From positions 186,001-250,000 of the forward strand of contig JAJRWB010000001.1 in NCBI GenBank assembly GCA_024276995.1: DNA of 64,000 bases. The letters are read 5' to 3'. Under the pieces are notes generated by a model. It did no database searches and was not told the DNA's origin. It was given only the letters and a program-made list of their open reading frames with translations. Of the stretch, positions 1 to 9,093 are shown in pieces (position 1 is the stretch's first letter; each line of letters starts with the position of its first letter). The position numbers and the translations under genes are program-made. The DNA is from Candidatus Eiseniibacteriota bacterium. Lineage in GTDB: Bacteria > Orphanbacterota > Orphanbacteria > Orphanbacterales > Orphanbacteraceae.

Positions 1-439
1 GAACGTCGGGCAGCTTTCCCGATCTTTCTCCCGCGCGGATCATGTTGAGGTGAAGATCGGGAAAATAGCGCGGATGGCGCTGGGCCGCCTCGGAAAGGGA
101 GCGCCCGTTTTCCACCTGGATCGCCAAGTCGCGGAACACCGAGTGGACGCCGCGGTGCTCCATCTGCTCGGCGATGGTGAATAGGCTCACCGTGAGAGGA
201 AGACCGGCATCAAGGAGGGTCGCCAGGTGATCGATCGCCTGGAGTCTCGTTTCGTTCGACGCGGTGGAGGGGAAGAGGGTGTCGAGCCGGATCCGGAAAC
301 GCCGTTTCTCGCGGACATCGACCGGGAGGAGCCGGCGCGAGGAGAGATGCTCCGCCACGGCGGCGGTGCTCGTTCCCTGCTCGATACCGGTGATCATTTC
401 CCCGGTGGTCGTAACGGCGCGGTACCGGTAGAGGGGCAC
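1..439 (-). CDS. GspF/PilC-family inner-membrane platform protein (N-terminal part, runs off the left edge)
   Basis: The first 146 codons of a type II secretion / type IV pilus platform protein; the remainder lies outside the window. Family members sit in the inner membrane and couple the assembly ATPase to pilin or pseudopilin assembly. The start MPLYRYRAV is typical. Residues about 70-146 form the first cytoplasmic helix bundle, with LATLLDAGLPL, GRSLSEAAQRHPRYF and MIRAGERSGKLPDV visible. The GTG start lies 3 bases after the gspE stop and has a good GGAGGG ribosome site inside the end of gspE, so the two are translationally linked. PilC and GspF cannot be told apart from this fragment. Confidence 0.85.
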   Translation of the reverse strand, partial: MPLYRYRAVTTTGEMITGIEQGTSTAAVAEHLSSRRLLPVDVREKRRFRIRLDTLFPSTASNETRLQAIDHLATLLDAGLPLTVSLFTIAEQMEHRGVHSVFRDLAIQVENGRSLSEAAQRHPRYFPDLHLNMIRAGERSGKLPDV

Positions 440-442
440 GGC

Positions 443-2110
443 CTATCCCTCCCCTTCGCCGGCGTGAACCGGCTGGGCGGAGGCGGCGGTGTCGTCGTCG
501 CTCCCCCCCGCCGTCCGGGTGACGCGCACCACCTCTTCGAGGGTGGTGACACCCGTTTCCACCTTCTTCAAGCCGTCTTCCCGGAGCGTGGAAAGGGCGT
601 CTTCATCGATGGCGATGCGGAAGAGTTCCCCTTCGTCCGCGCCGCGCACCACGGCGCGGAGGAGCGACCGCGTGAGGCGGAGGAACTCGTACAGACCGGT
701 CCTCCCCTTGTAGCCGGTGCCGCCGCATGCGTGGCAGCCGCGCCCCATCCATGTGGTCGGAGAGGTGGTGGCGGAGAACCCGGCGAGTTGGAGGAGATCG
801 GCGTCGGCGTCGCACTTCTCGCGGCAGCGGCGGCAGATCGTCCGCACGAGGCGTTGCGCGAGGATGCCTCTCACCGACGACGCCACGAGGTATGCCGGGA
901 TCCCCATATCGACAAGCCGCGTGACGGCGCTCACCGAGTCGTTGGTGTGAAGCGTGGAGAGAACGAGGTGTCCCGTCAGCGCCGCCCGCACGGCGATCTC
1001 GGCCGTCTCGCCGTCGCGGATCTCGCCCACCATGATCACGTCGGGATCCTGCCGGAGGATCGAGCGGAGCACCTTCGCGAAATCGAGCCCCGCCTTCGGA
1101 TTCACCTGGACCTGGTTGATCACGGGGAAGTCGTATTCGACCGGGTCTTCCACGGTGACGATATTCCTCTCGATCGAGTTGATCTCGGCGAGAGAGGCGT
1201 AGAGCGTCGATGTCTTGCCGCTTCCCGTCGGGCCGGTGACGAGCACCACGCCGTCGGGCCGGCCGACCGCCTCCCGCCACTGCGCGTCGATCGTGTCGGG
1301 GAAGCCGATCTCGCCCAGATCGAGCCGGAGAGAGCCCTGGTCGAGGATGCGCAGACAGATCTTCTCTCCTTGCACCGTAGGAAGAACGCTCGCCCTCAGG
1401 TCGATCTCCCGGCCGGCGGCGCCCACGAGGATCCTCCCGTCTTGGGGGAGGCGCTTTTCGGCGATATCCATGCCCGCCATCGTCTTGATCCGGGAGACGA
1501 GGGACGGGTGAATCTCGATCCCGGAGCGATGCACCTCCCTCAGAACGCCGTCGATCCTGTAGCGCACCCGGAGAACCTTGTCGTCCGGTTCGATGTGGAT
1601 GTCGCTCGCCCCATCGCGGATCGCCTGGAGAAGGATGAGGTTCACCAGGTTCACCACGGGAACGCCGTCGTCCACCCGGTCGAGGGAGAAGCGGGCCGCC
1701 TTCGCCCCCTCGGTTTCCTCCGTGTCGGTGCGAATCTGCTCCATCACCGAGCGGACCGCGGAGTCGACGCGGTAGAAGCGGTCGAAGGCGCTGTCGAGAT
1801 CGCCGGGAAGACAGAGCGAAGGGAGGATGTTCAGGTTGCTGACGCGGCGGAGTTCATCGAGGGCGACCACGTCGGTGGGATCGGCCATGGCGACAGAGAG
1901 GGTGTTCTCCACGCGGAAAAGGGGGATCGCCCGCAGCCGCCTGGCGACCGCTTCCGGGACGATCTCGATGATCTCCCTGTCCACGGTGGTCGAATCGAGC
2001 CTGGAGAAGGGGACGCCGAGCGTCTTCGCCCGCGCCTCGGCGGCGGCGATCTCCCCGTCATGGCCCGGCGTGCCGGCCGGCTTCCTTCCCGTACATGTCC
2101 GTTCCACCAT
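443..2110 (-). CDS. GspE/PilB-family assembly ATPase
   Basis: Hexameric cytoplasmic ATPase that powers pilus or pseudopilus assembly. Residues about 20-130 form an MshEN-like N-terminal domain (LGVPFSRLD, then IPLFRVENTLSVAMADP). The ATPase core has Walker A GPTGSGKTS near residue 293, Walker B DPDVIMVGEIRD near 352 and the histidine box LSTLHTNDS. A tetracysteine zinc site follows (CRRCREKC near 424, CHACGGTGY near 457). ATG at 2110 is chosen over the in-frame TTG at 2116 because AAGG lies about 10 bases upstream. At 555 residues the length is normal. It is followed directly by a GspF/PilC gene, so this is the edge of a larger secretion or pilus cluster; pilus versus secretion is undecided. 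Confidence 0.92.
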   Translation of the reverse strand: MVERTCTGRKPAGTPGHDGEIAAAEARAKTLGVPFSRLDSTTVDREIIEIVPEAVARRLRAIPLFRVENTLSVAMADPTDVVALDELRRVSNLNILPSLCLPGDLDSAFDRFYRVDSAVRSVMEQIRTDTEETEGAKAARFSLDRVDDGVPVVNLVNLILLQAIRDGASDIHIEPDDKVLRVRYRIDGVLREVHRSGIEIHPSLVSRIKTMAGMDIAEKRLPQDGRILVGAAGREIDLRASVLPTVQGEKICLRILDQGSLRLDLGEIGFPDTIDAQWREAVGRPDGVVLVTGPTGSGKTSTLYASLAEINSIERNIVTVEDPVEYDFPVINQVQVNPKAGLDFAKVLRSILRQDPDVIMVGEIRDGETAEIAVRAALTGHLVLSTLHTNDSVSAVTRLVDMGIPAYLVASSVRGILAQRLVRTICRRCREKCDADADLLQLAGFSATTSPTTWMGRGCHACGGTGYKGRTGLYEFLRLTRSLLRAVVRGADEGELFRIAIDEDALSTLREDGLKKVETGVTTLEEVVRVTRTAGGSDDDTAASAQPVHAGEGEG

Positions 2111-2127
2111 TTCCAACCTTTTTCCAC

Positions 2128-2163
2128 GCAGAACGGAATCTCACCATGAGATCCTCGTTCTGC
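2128..2163 (-). terminator. Strong hairpin between hemB and gspE
   Basis: The two arms start GCAGAACG and end CGTTCTGC. They continue inward through GGATCTCA and TGAGATTCC, giving about 16 pairs with one bulge and a three-base loop. It lies in the 140-base gap between the hemB stop and the gspE start, 17 bases before the gspE ATG. There is no U-tract on the minus strand, so it may be a partial terminator, a processing site or a translation-affecting leader hairpin for gspE rather than a simple intrinsic terminator. Confidence 0.45.
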
Positions 2164-2250
2164 TCATCGGTTGGAAGGTCGAAGCCCTTGAGGTCGATTC
2201 TCCGACTGGGGTGGAGAAAACCGCCGTTCCGTGCGAAACTTTCGCTTTCC

Positions 2251-3225
2251 CTAGCCGAGCCAGTCACATGCTTCACGGGCGAAGTAGGTGATGATCAGGT
2301 CGGCGCCGGCGCGACGGATGGAGAGGAGGATTTCACGGGCCACCGCCTCGCCGTCGACCCATCCCCTTTCGGCGGCCGCCTTCACGAGGGAATACTCGCC
2401 GCTCACGTTGTACGCCACCACGGGGAGAAGAAAGTTGTCTCTCACCTCGCGGATCACGTCGAGATACGAAAGCGCCGGTTTGACCATCACCATGTCCGCC
2501 CCCTCGGCGATGTCGAGTTCCACCTCCCGGAGCGCCTCGAGCCGGTTCGCCGGATCCATCTGGTACGCCTTGCGATCCCCCGAACGGGGAGTCGATTCGG
2601 CGGCGTCGCGGAAGGGGCCGTAAAAGGCGGAGGAGAACTTCGCCGAGTAGGCGAGGATCGGGATCGAGTCGAAGCCGCCGCCGTCGAGGGCGTCGCGGAT
2701 CGCCCCGACCCGTCCGTCCATCATGTCGGAAGGGGCTACCATGTCGGCACCCGCCTCGGCGTGGGAAAGCGCCTCCTCGGCGAGAAGCTCGAGGGTGGCG
2801 TCGTTGTCCACCGTGCCGTCGGGGAGAAGAACGCCGCAATGACCGTGGTCGGTGTATTCGCACAGGCAGACGTCGGTGATCACCTGGAGGGTGGGGACCG
2901 TCTCCTTCAAGGCCCGCACGGCGCGCTGCACGATCCCGTCGGCCGCGCGTGAACCACTCCCGGTGGCGTCTTTCTCCGGGGGAATGCCGAAGAGGATCAC
3001 CGCGGGAACACCTGCGTGGTGCGCTTCTTCCGCCGTCTTCACCGCCTCGTCCATCGAGAGCTGGAAGACGCCGGGCATGGAAGACACCTCGCGGCGGACC
3101 CTTTCGCCCGGCACCACGAAGAGGGGAAGGATCAACTGATCGACGGAGAGCGCCGTTTCGCGCACCATCCGCCGGAGCGTGCCGTTCGAGCGGAGACGGC
3201 GCATCCGCGTTATGGGAAAGTTCAC
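2251..3225 (-). CDS. hemB: Delta-aminolevulinic acid dehydratase (porphobilinogen synthase)
   Basis: Condenses two 5-aminolevulinate molecules to porphobilinogen in cytoplasmic tetrapyrrole synthesis. 324 residues, normal length. The Schiff-base lysines are K196 ([14 protein letters not shown]) and K249 ([10 protein letters not shown]). The cysteine zinc site is C120, C122 and C130 in [13 protein letters not shown], so this is the zinc-type rather than the aspartate/magnesium-type enzyme. The GTG start at 3225 overlaps the hemD stop by four bases and has AGGAGGAA just upstream. The open frame continues upstream to 3753, but that part is antisense-like Arg/Gly-rich sequence inside hemD and is not used. 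Last gene of the hem operon. Confidence 0.96.
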   Translation of the reverse strand: MNFPITRMRRLRSNGTLRRMVRETALSVDQLILPLFVVPGERVRREVSSMPGVFQLSMDEAVKTAEEAHHAGVPAVILFGIPPEKDATGSGSRAADGIVQRAVRALKETVPTLQVITDVCLCEYTDHGHCGVLLPDGTVDNDATLELLAEEALSHAEAGADMVAPSDMMDGRVGAIRDALDGGGFDSIPILAYSAKFSSAFYGPFRDAAESTPRSGDRKAYQMDPANRLEALREVELDIAEGADMVMVKPALSYLDVIREVRDNFLLPVVAYNVSGEYSLVKAAAERGWVDGEAVAREILLSIRRAGADLIITYFAREACDWLG

Positions 3226-4010
3226 GTCTTGTTCCTCCTCTCGGCGCCCCACTTCTCGATCTCCGTCACCAGGGAGCGGGCGTCGAATTTTTCCGGGATG
3301 ATTTCGGGATTTCCGCCCGCCGCGCGCACCGCCTCCGCCGTGACCGGGCCGATCACCGCCGCCGTCGTGCGTGGCGATCGGAGGAGGTCGTCTCCCACCT
3401 GCTCGGTGAACGAGCGCACCGCCGAGGGGCTCGCGAAGACGAGGAGATCCGCCTCCCCTTTCCGCAGCCTTTCGAGCAGGTCGTCGGGGTGGTCGGTATC
3501 GGGCAGCGTTTTGTAAAGCGCCACGCTCTCCACTTCGGCGCCGTACTGGGTGAGCATCTGGGGGAGAACGTCCCGCCCCGCGGCCGCCCTCGGGAGGAGG
3601 AATCGTGTACCGTTCAGCCTCCCGGTGGCGCTCAGCGCATCGACGAGCCCCTCGCTCACCGAGACTTCGGGAACGAGGTCGACCTTCACCCCGCCGGCGA
3701 TCAGCACGTCCGCCGTGGCGCTTCCCGTGGCGGCCACCCGGGCGTGGGCGCACGGAGGACGGCCGGGAAGTAGCTTCGCCATCTCTTCGAGGTAGATCGA
3801 AGCGCCGTTGCGGCTCGTGAAGACGATCCAGTCATAACGCTCCAGGTTCGCCGCCGCCTTATCGAGGGCGCCCGGTATCGGTTCGATCCGGATCGTCGGA
3901 AAACGGATGATTTCCGCGCCCAATCTTTCGAGGGCGCCGGCGAGATCGTCCATGTCGTTTCGCGCCCGGGTAAGCACTACCCGGACGCCGGCGAGAAGTC
4001 CGTCGGTCAT
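3222..4010 (-). CDS. hemD: Uroporphyrinogen-III synthase
   Basis: Cyclises hydroxymethylbilane with inversion of ring D to uroporphyrinogen III. 262 residues from the ATG at 4010, whose ATGA overlaps the hemC stop. The family is poorly conserved, but this sequence has the two-lobed pattern: [11 protein letters not shown] at the start, [11 protein letters not shown] near residue 60, [16 protein letters not shown] near residue 210, and a closing VTEIEKW helix. Position between hemC and hemB supports the call. Extending the frame upstream would only add an Arg-rich stretch antisense in character to hemC, so the ATGA-coupled start is preferred. Confidence 0.9.
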   Translation of the reverse strand: MTDGLLAGVRVVLTRARNDMDDLAGALERLGAEIIRFPTIRIEPIPGALDKAAANLERYDWIVFTSRNGASIYLEEMAKLLPGRPPCAHARVAATGSATADVLIAGGVKVDLVPEVSVSEGLVDALSATGRLNGTRFLLPRAAAGRDVLPQMLTQYGAEVESVALYKTLPDTDHPDDLLERLRKGEADLLVFASPSAVRSFTEQVGDDLLRSPRTTAAVIGPVTAEAVRAAGGNPEIIPEKFDARSLVTEIEKWGAERRNKT

Positions 4011-4975
4011 GTCGTTTCTCCTCCGATTCCGCCGGCGCCGTCCGCCGCACGGATCTTCTCGAGGATCGCCGCACCTCCCGCCTCGAGGATCTTCCTCCCC
4101 AGCGCGGCGCCGGTGCCTTTCGGGTCGGAACGCCTCCCCCGGATCCGCCGTTTCACGATTTGCCGCCCGTCGAGGGAGGCGACCACCGCGCGGATATCGA
4201 TGGCGTCGCCGTCGAGAACGGCATACGCCCCGGCCGGGACGCGGCACCCTCCCTGGAGCAGGGCGAGCAGACCCCTCTCCGCCTTTGCGGCGGCAAACGT
4301 TTCTTCATGGGTGATCGAACGGGCGAACCGCCCGGCGCGCTCGTCTCCTTCGCGCGAGGCGATGCCGACGATTCCCTGGCATACGGCGGGCAGAAGGAGG
4401 TCCGGGTCGAACGTGGTGCGCGGCGTATCGAGTTCGAGCCGGAGGAGGGCCGCTTCCGCCATCACCACCGCATCGATACCCGGCTCGAATCGCTTCTTCA
4501 GCCGCGTATCGATGTTGCCGCGCAGCTCGGTGATCTTAAGGTCGCTTCGTGCCGCGAGGATCTGCGCCCTCCTTCTGAGACTCCCGGTGGCGATGGTCGA
4601 GCCGGCGGGAAGCTCATCGAAGGTCATCCCCTCCTCGCTCGGGACGAACGCGTCGAGGGGGGAACTCCGCTCGAGCACGGCGGCGAGGACGACCCCCTCT
4701 TCCAGTTCGGAAGGACAATCCTTCAGGCTGTGCACGGCGAGATCCGCCCGGCCGTCGAGAAGGGCGTTGTTCACTTCGGTGGTGAACAAACCGACCATGC
4801 CGATGGCGGAAAGGGGATCGGTCACATTCCGGTCGCCCGTGGTGCGACAGATCGTGATCTCCACTTCGAGAGCGGGATGCTTCGCCGTGAGCGCCTCCTT
4901 CACCTTCCGCGCCTGCCAGAGCGCCAGGGGCGATCCGCGGCTCGCCAATCTGAGCGTGTCGCGCTGCATGTTCAT
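4007..4975 (-). CDS. hemC: Porphobilinogen deaminase (hydroxymethylbilane synthase)
   Basis: Joins four porphobilinogens into hydroxymethylbilane using a dipyrromethane cofactor. 322 residues. The cofactor-attachment cysteine is C244 in LLQGGCRVPAGAY. The catalytic aspartate lies in VHSLKDCP (D86), and the N-terminal signature LRLASRGSPLALWQ is present, with arginine-rich substrate-binding segments in SLRRRAQ and LRGNIDTR. The start ATG at 4975 overlaps the hemA stop (ATGA); a second ATG two codons later is possible. Member of the hemX-A-C-D-B operon. Confidence 0.96.
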   Translation of the reverse strand: MNMQRDTLRLASRGSPLALWQARKVKEALTAKHPALEVEITICRTTGDRNVTDPLSAIGMVGLFTTEVNNALLDGRADLAVHSLKDCPSELEEGVVLAAVLERSSPLDAFVPSEEGMTFDELPAGSTIATGSLRRRAQILAARSDLKITELRGNIDTRLKKRFEPGIDAVVMAEAALLRLELDTPRTTFDPDLLLPAVCQGIVGIASREGDERAGRFARSITHEETFAAAKAERGLLALLQGGCRVPAGAYAVLDGDAIDIRAVVASLDGRQIVKRRIRGRRSDPKGTGAALGRKILEAGGAAILEKIRAADGAGGIGGETT

Positions 4976-6297
4976 CTCTCTTCCTCGTCGTCGAGGTGAA
5001 AAAGGTCCCGCACGAGCCGCTGGTCGTTCGGGTCGCCCCCTCCCTCGGCGAGTTTCTTCAGCCGCACCGTCGGATGGTGCAGAATCTTGTTGAGCAGACC
5101 CCGGGTGAAGCGGCGGAGCTCTTCCCGGCGCTCCTCGGGGAGATTGCGGGTGAAGCGGAGCACCTCCGCCTCACCGATGGCGTTGAATCGTCCCCGCAGT
5201 TTCCGGATCGTGTCGGTGGTATCGAGCGATGCGAGCCACCTGTGGAAGAGGGCGGTCTCCTCGGCGATGATTTTCCGTGCTTTCTCCGCCTCCTCTTCGC
5301 GCTTCTTCCGGTTCCGGTCGACCACCACTTTCAGATCGTCCACATCGTAGAGGAACAGCCCGGCGAGTTTCCCCACGGCGGGATCGATATCCCGCGGAAC
5401 GGCGAGGTCGATCAGGAAAAGCGGCGCGTTCTTCCGCCTGCGGACCGCCGGCTTCACCACCGGCACGGTGAGAATCGGCTGGGGCGCCGACGTGCAGCTG
5501 ATCACTACGTCGGCGCCGGCGATCGACTCTTCCAGCTCTTCGAAGCGGCGCGCCGTGCCTCCCACCTCGCCGGCGAGATGCGCCGCTCGTTCGAAGGTGC
5601 GGTTCAACACCACGATCGAACGGACTCCCACCCCTTTCAAATGCTTGGCGGCAAGGACACCCGCCTCCCCGGCGCCGATCACCACGGCGGTCCTCGTATC
5701 GAGACGGTCGAAAATGCTCCGCACCACCTCGACGGCGGCGAAGGAGACCGAAACCGCCCCCGCGCCGACGGCGGTCTCGGTGCGCACCCTCTTTCCCACC
5801 TCGAAGGCATGGGCGAAGAGGCGGTTGAGGAGGATCCGCGTGGCGCCGGCGCTCGACGCCAGAGCGAACGAATCCTTTACCTGTCCGAAGATTTGCGGCT
5901 CCCCGAGAACCATCGAGTCGAGCCCCGCCGTGACGGTGAACAGTTGCCTTACCGCTTCCGCTTCCGACTTGCGGTAGAGCGACGAGGCGAGGAGAGAAGG
6001 ATCGACATCGAACATTCCCCTGTAAAGAGATTCGAGCGTTTCGAGTCCCTTCTCCTCGGCATCGGTCACGGCGTACACTTCGCTCCGGTTGCACGTGGAG
6101 ATCACCACGCACTCGTGGATCCCCTTCCCGTCGCGGAGGATGCGGATCGCTTCACGGGCGCGCTCCTCGTCGAAGGCGAGGCGCTCCCGGATTTCCACAG
6201 GAGTGGTCCTGTGGTTCTGGCCGGTCATGATCAGCACCGGGCCGGCGGTTTTCGCCGGCGCCCGGCTCTCGTCGATCGGGCGGTCAGAGGTAGTCAT
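4972..6297 (-). CDS. hemA: Glutamyl-tRNA reductase
   Basis: NADPH-dependent reduction of glutamyl-tRNA to glutamate-1-semialdehyde, the first committed step of the C5 tetrapyrrole pathway; this implies the organism does not rely on ALA synthase. The thioester cysteine is C69 in STCNRSEVYA. GLDSMVLGEPQIFGQVK, a Rossmann GAGEAG segment and a C-terminal dimerisation helix are also present. 441 residues from the ATG at 6297, which overlaps the upstream hemX gene by 14 bases. An internal ATG (MTGQNHRTT, near 6228) would also give a complete catalytic domain, so the start is less certain than the identity. Confidence 0.95.
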   Translation of the reverse strand: MTTSDRPIDESRAPAKTAGPVLIMTGQNHRTTPVEIRERLAFDEERAREAIRILRDGKGIHECVVISTCNRSEVYAVTDAEEKGLETLESLYRGMFDVDPSLLASSLYRKSEAEAVRQLFTVTAGLDSMVLGEPQIFGQVKDSFALASSAGATRILLNRLFAHAFEVGKRVRTETAVGAGAVSVSFAAVEVVRSIFDRLDTRTAVVIGAGEAGVLAAKHLKGVGVRSIVVLNRTFERAAHLAGEVGGTARRFEELEESIAGADVVISCTSAPQPILTVPVVKPAVRRRKNAPLFLIDLAVPRDIDPAVGKLAGLFLYDVDDLKVVVDRNRKKREEEAEKARKIIAEETALFHRWLASLDTTDTIRKLRGRFNAIGEAEVLRFTRNLPEERREELRRFTRGLLNKILHHPTVRLKKLAEGGGDPNDQRLVRDLFHLDDEEER

Positions 6298-7111
6298 GGA
6301 AGGAATGGAATACCAGGTTGAGGGCGACGAACACGGCGAGGATGCTCGCGAACCCGACGAGGGAAAGAATCGCCCCGTTCCTCCCCTGCCAGCGGCCCCG
6401 GCTGGAGAAAGCGAGCAGCGCGGCGTAGAGGATCCAGATGACGAACGTGCCGACCTGCTTCGGATCGAGGAGGGTGAAGCCGTCGATCACCTGGTACGCC
6501 CATGCGATCCCGGCCACCAGGCCGAGGGTGAACAGAACGAACGCGAGGAGGACGGCGCGGTAGTTCATCCTCGAGAGCGTCTCGAGGGCGGGAAGACGGG
6601 AGAAGACGAAGCTCAGCTTGCGCGAGCGGATCTCTCGGAAGAGGAGGAGGTAGAGAATGCCATAGAAGGCGGCCACCGCGAAGCCGACATAGGCGAGGAT
6701 CGACGTGACCACGTGGAACCGGAAGAGGAATCCCTCGAACTGCGGATTCTCCGCCCGGATGACGTGCTGGATCTGGGTCGAGCTGATCAGTTGGAGAAGG
6801 AACGCCGGACCGATGATGAACACGCCCACGGCGCGGATCTTCACCTGCCTTTCGAGGAGAAGGTAGAAGAGGACGACGCAAAAGGCGATGGTGGTCATCG
6901 CCTCGTACCGGGAAAGCATCGGCATGTGGCCGAGGGCGCTGGTGCGCGCCGCGAGGTACAGGCCGTGAACGACGGCCGCCGGCAGAAGAAGGCCGGTCCA
7001 GTTGCCGGTCCGCTTCTCCTCCTTCGAGAGGAACGCGGCGCCGTAGGCGAGAAACACGATGCCGTAGAGGATGGGCAGCGCCACGTTTCCGAGAATCACC
7101 AGGCGAATCAT
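6284..7111 (-). CDS. HemX/CcsA-type cytochrome c assembly family membrane protein
   Basis: Integral membrane protein of 275 residues with about eight hydrophobic segments. It resembles the CcsA/ResC-HemX family (GHMPMLSRYEAMT near residue 60; WAYQVIDGFTLLDPKQ followed by a Trp-containing helix near 215). In Bacillus the equivalent gene, hemX, sits next to hemA and modulates HemA levels; relatives elsewhere handle heme for cytochrome c. Here it is the first gene of the hem operon and its end overlaps hemA, which favours the HemX role. The full CcsA WxxWDPKE pattern is only partly kept, so cytochrome assembly is less likely. A promoter lies about 40 bases upstream. Confidence 0.82.
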   Translation of the reverse strand: MIRLVILGNVALPILYGIVFLAYGAAFLSKEEKRTGNWTGLLLPAAVVHGLYLAARTSALGHMPMLSRYEAMTTIAFCVVLFYLLLERQVKIRAVGVFIIGPAFLLQLISSTQIQHVIRAENPQFEGFLFRFHVVTSILAYVGFAVAAFYGILYLLLFREIRSRKLSFVFSRLPALETLSRMNYRAVLLAFVLFTLGLVAGIAWAYQVIDGFTLLDPKQVGTFVIWILYAALLAFSSRGRWQGRNGAILSLVGFASILAVFVALNLVFHSFHDYL

Positions 7112-7148
7112 CCGTTCTCTCCCTTTTTCCGGTTGCCGATCCGATCAC

Positions 7149-7177
7149 AGTATCGCACTTGGTTCCCCGGCGGGCAA
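7149..7177 (-). promoter_or_regulatory. Candidate sigma-70 promoter of the hem operon
   Basis: On the minus strand TTGCCC (7177-7172) and GATACT (7154-7149) are 17 bases apart, about 38 bases before the hemX start. Each box has 4 of 6 consensus bases. Position and spacing are good; box quality is moderate. Confidence 0.45.
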
Positions 7178-7202
7178 GGTCGGCGCCTGTCGGAACGGGA
7201 CG

Positions 7203-8867
7203 CTACTCGAACTGTTCCGAGAACCGCTCGTAGATCCTGAGAAACGGAAAAGCCTGGCCCGACGCCACGGCGACGCGCCAAGACCCGTTTCTCAGGTTTC
7301 GCGCCACGTCGAGTCGGAGTACGGAGGATTCCCTCGACTTCGTCATTCCCAGGCGAAGTCCACCCCCGATGGAAGAGGAGAAATCCCGCAGCCCGATCGG
7401 TTCTCCTTCGTCCCATGCCGTGCCCGCATCGGCGAAGAGGGCGCCGCCGAAGGCGACGGTGAAAAGCTGCACACCGCTGAAGAGGCGATCCTCCGCGTTG
7501 AGGAGAAGGCGTGTCTGGCCGGCGAACGCTTTCGGGCCGTAGCCGCGAAGGCCGGTGTTCTCTCCGGCGAAAAGCTCCTCGCCCGGTTGTGCGCGCCACC
7601 GCCGGTCGAAAGCGGCGCGCAGCGCCACGGTGTTCCACCTGGCGAGACGGCCGTGGAACTGCGCTTCCGCCGAAAGGGCGGTCTCCCCCCATTCCCCCTT
7701 TTTCCTGTCGGCGAGGATCGATGCGGTCAGGGTTACATACTTCCCCCGCCCCACCCGCTGCGCCGACGCGAGTTGGCCTCCCGTGAGCCAGCGGCTCCTC
7801 CCGGTGGCCGCTCTCCCGAAACGGATCGCGGCGTAACTGCCCAGCTCGAGATCCTCCACCCGGATGAAGTGTTCGATCCGTTTCTCCTCGACGAAACGAA
7901 ACCGGCCGGCGCGCAGGGCGGCGAGGACCATCGGTCCGGTCTCGTCAGGAGGGACGGCGGCGCTTCGACCGCCCTCGACATCGGAAAGATCCGTGTAGCG
8001 GTTGTCGAGATGAGAAAGTTCGACGAGGGCGAGGAGCTTCTCCTCTCTCGGTCCGTACGTCCGCCCGGCGAATACCCTGTCCCTGCGGAGTTCTTCGTAG
8101 AACACGCCGGCCACCGAGTCGCCGGCGTAGACCGAGTTCTCCTCCGATCGGAACGATGTTTCTGCGCCGAGACTCCACCGGGTGGTGAGGGAATAGAAAG
8201 GTCTCATCGAGAGGAGTTGCCATTCCTTCCCTGCGCGCTTTCCCTGGTAGTTCGCCTTGAAGATCCAGCGCGTATCGAAAAGGGAAGGATCCGCGTATTC
8301 GTAGCCGTACCACGACCGATCCCCCTCCACCCTCCCCCGCGCGCGGATTCGCTTGCCGTATCCGAGGATATTCGATTCGTTCACCGTGACTTCGAAGCCG
8401 TCCCTGCTGTTGTCGGTCTCCTCGCTCCGGTCCTTCGAGAACCGGTCGACTTCGAGTTCCACGTTCGTCGACCACTGGTCCATGGTCTCCACCACCACCG
8501 TCCGCTTACCGTCCTCCTCGTCGAGGGCGACGATCGATACGGCGCCGATGAAATCGAAGCGGCGCAGGACCCTCTCCGATTCGTCGAGAAGATAGGGATC
8601 GAACGGTTGCCCCGTCTTGAAAAGGAGCTGTTCGCGGATCACGTTTTCCCGGGTCACCATGTGGAGGCGGTTAAGAAAGTTGAAGGGGAAACGGTTGTAT
8701 CCGGGAACCGAGGGATTGAATACTTCCTTCCGAAGAACGATGATCTCGCCGAAGCGGACGGTCGGCTCGTTCTTGTCCCGTCCGGCGACGGCCGTCGACG
8801 CCGCTGCGGCGGCGGCCACGAAAAGCACACCGGCGAGGACGCCGTGGATCGGGATCGGGCGAACCAT
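7203..8867 (-). CDS. Omp85/BamA-family outer membrane barrel protein
   Basis: A 554-residue exported protein: hydrophobic signal sequence (residues about 8-28, ending AVAG), one or two POTRA-like segments (about 75-150, FKTGQPFDPYLLDESERVLR then FDFIGAVSIVALDEE), and a long C-terminal beta-barrel. The barrel has the Omp85 loop-6 signature GLRGYGP near residue 440 and the strand FADAGTAWDEG near 490. The last residues (RFSEQFE) do not end in the usual aromatic C-terminal strand signal. It is shorter than BamA (about 750-800 residues), so it is more likely a TamA-like or surface-antigen relative than the essential BamA. No partner gene identifies its substrate. Confidence 0.82.
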   Translation of the reverse strand: MVRPIPIHGVLAGVLFVAAAAAASTAVAGRDKNEPTVRFGEIIVLRKEVFNPSVPGYNRFPFNFLNRLHMVTRENVIREQLLFKTGQPFDPYLLDESERVLRRFDFIGAVSIVALDEEDGKRTVVVETMDQWSTNVELEVDRFSKDRSEETDNSRDGFEVTVNESNILGYGKRIRARGRVEGDRSWYGYEYADPSLFDTRWIFKANYQGKRAGKEWQLLSMRPFYSLTTRWSLGAETSFRSEENSVYAGDSVAGVFYEELRRDRVFAGRTYGPREEKLLALVELSHLDNRYTDLSDVEGGRSAAVPPDETGPMVLAALRAGRFRFVEEKRIEHFIRVEDLELGSYAAIRFGRAATGRSRWLTGGQLASAQRVGRGKYVTLTASILADRKKGEWGETALSAEAQFHGRLARWNTVALRAAFDRRWRAQPGEELFAGENTGLRGYGPKAFAGQTRLLLNAEDRLFSGVQLFTVAFGGALFADAGTAWDEGEPIGLRDFSSSIGGGLRLGMTKSRESSVLRLDVARNLRNGSWRVAVASGQAFPFLRIYERFSEQFE

Positions 8868-9093
8868 CTGTCGTCGGGCCTCCAGGAAGGGGATCGGCCG
8901 CCCCGGGACACGTTCGTCGCGGACGGTCTTCGCTCGAGAACAAGAGTGTATCCCAGTGAAGGGATAAAATCCCGACCCTTCTCCCCCGTAGGGGGGCAGA
9001 AAAATTGATCACTCCTCTCTCCGGCCGCGTCCTCCTGTTAGGAAGGCGTACTCGCCGACGAGAGTTCAACAAGACGAACCGGAGGGAAGAAGA

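Noticed and set aside
227-2149. 640-codon plus-strand open frame opposite gspE
   Set aside because: Antisense of a fully recognisable ATPase; Arg/Gly/His-rich, no domain, typical GC-rich shadow frame.
2058-2276. Alternative frame upstream of gspE suggesting a frameshifted N-terminus
   Set aside because: The 72-residue frame shows no MshEN-like pattern and the gspE frame already contains a complete N-terminal domain.
3226-3753. N-terminal extension of hemB into hemD
   Set aside because: Arg/Gly-rich shadow sequence; the GTG at 3225 has a strong ribosome site and the normal HemB start.
8868-9093. Regulatory site in the divergent Omp85/9094 spacer
   Set aside because: Only short inverted repeats (CCCCC/GGGGG around 8985, and GGGAT/ATCCC) and no well-spaced promoter pair for either gene could be supported.
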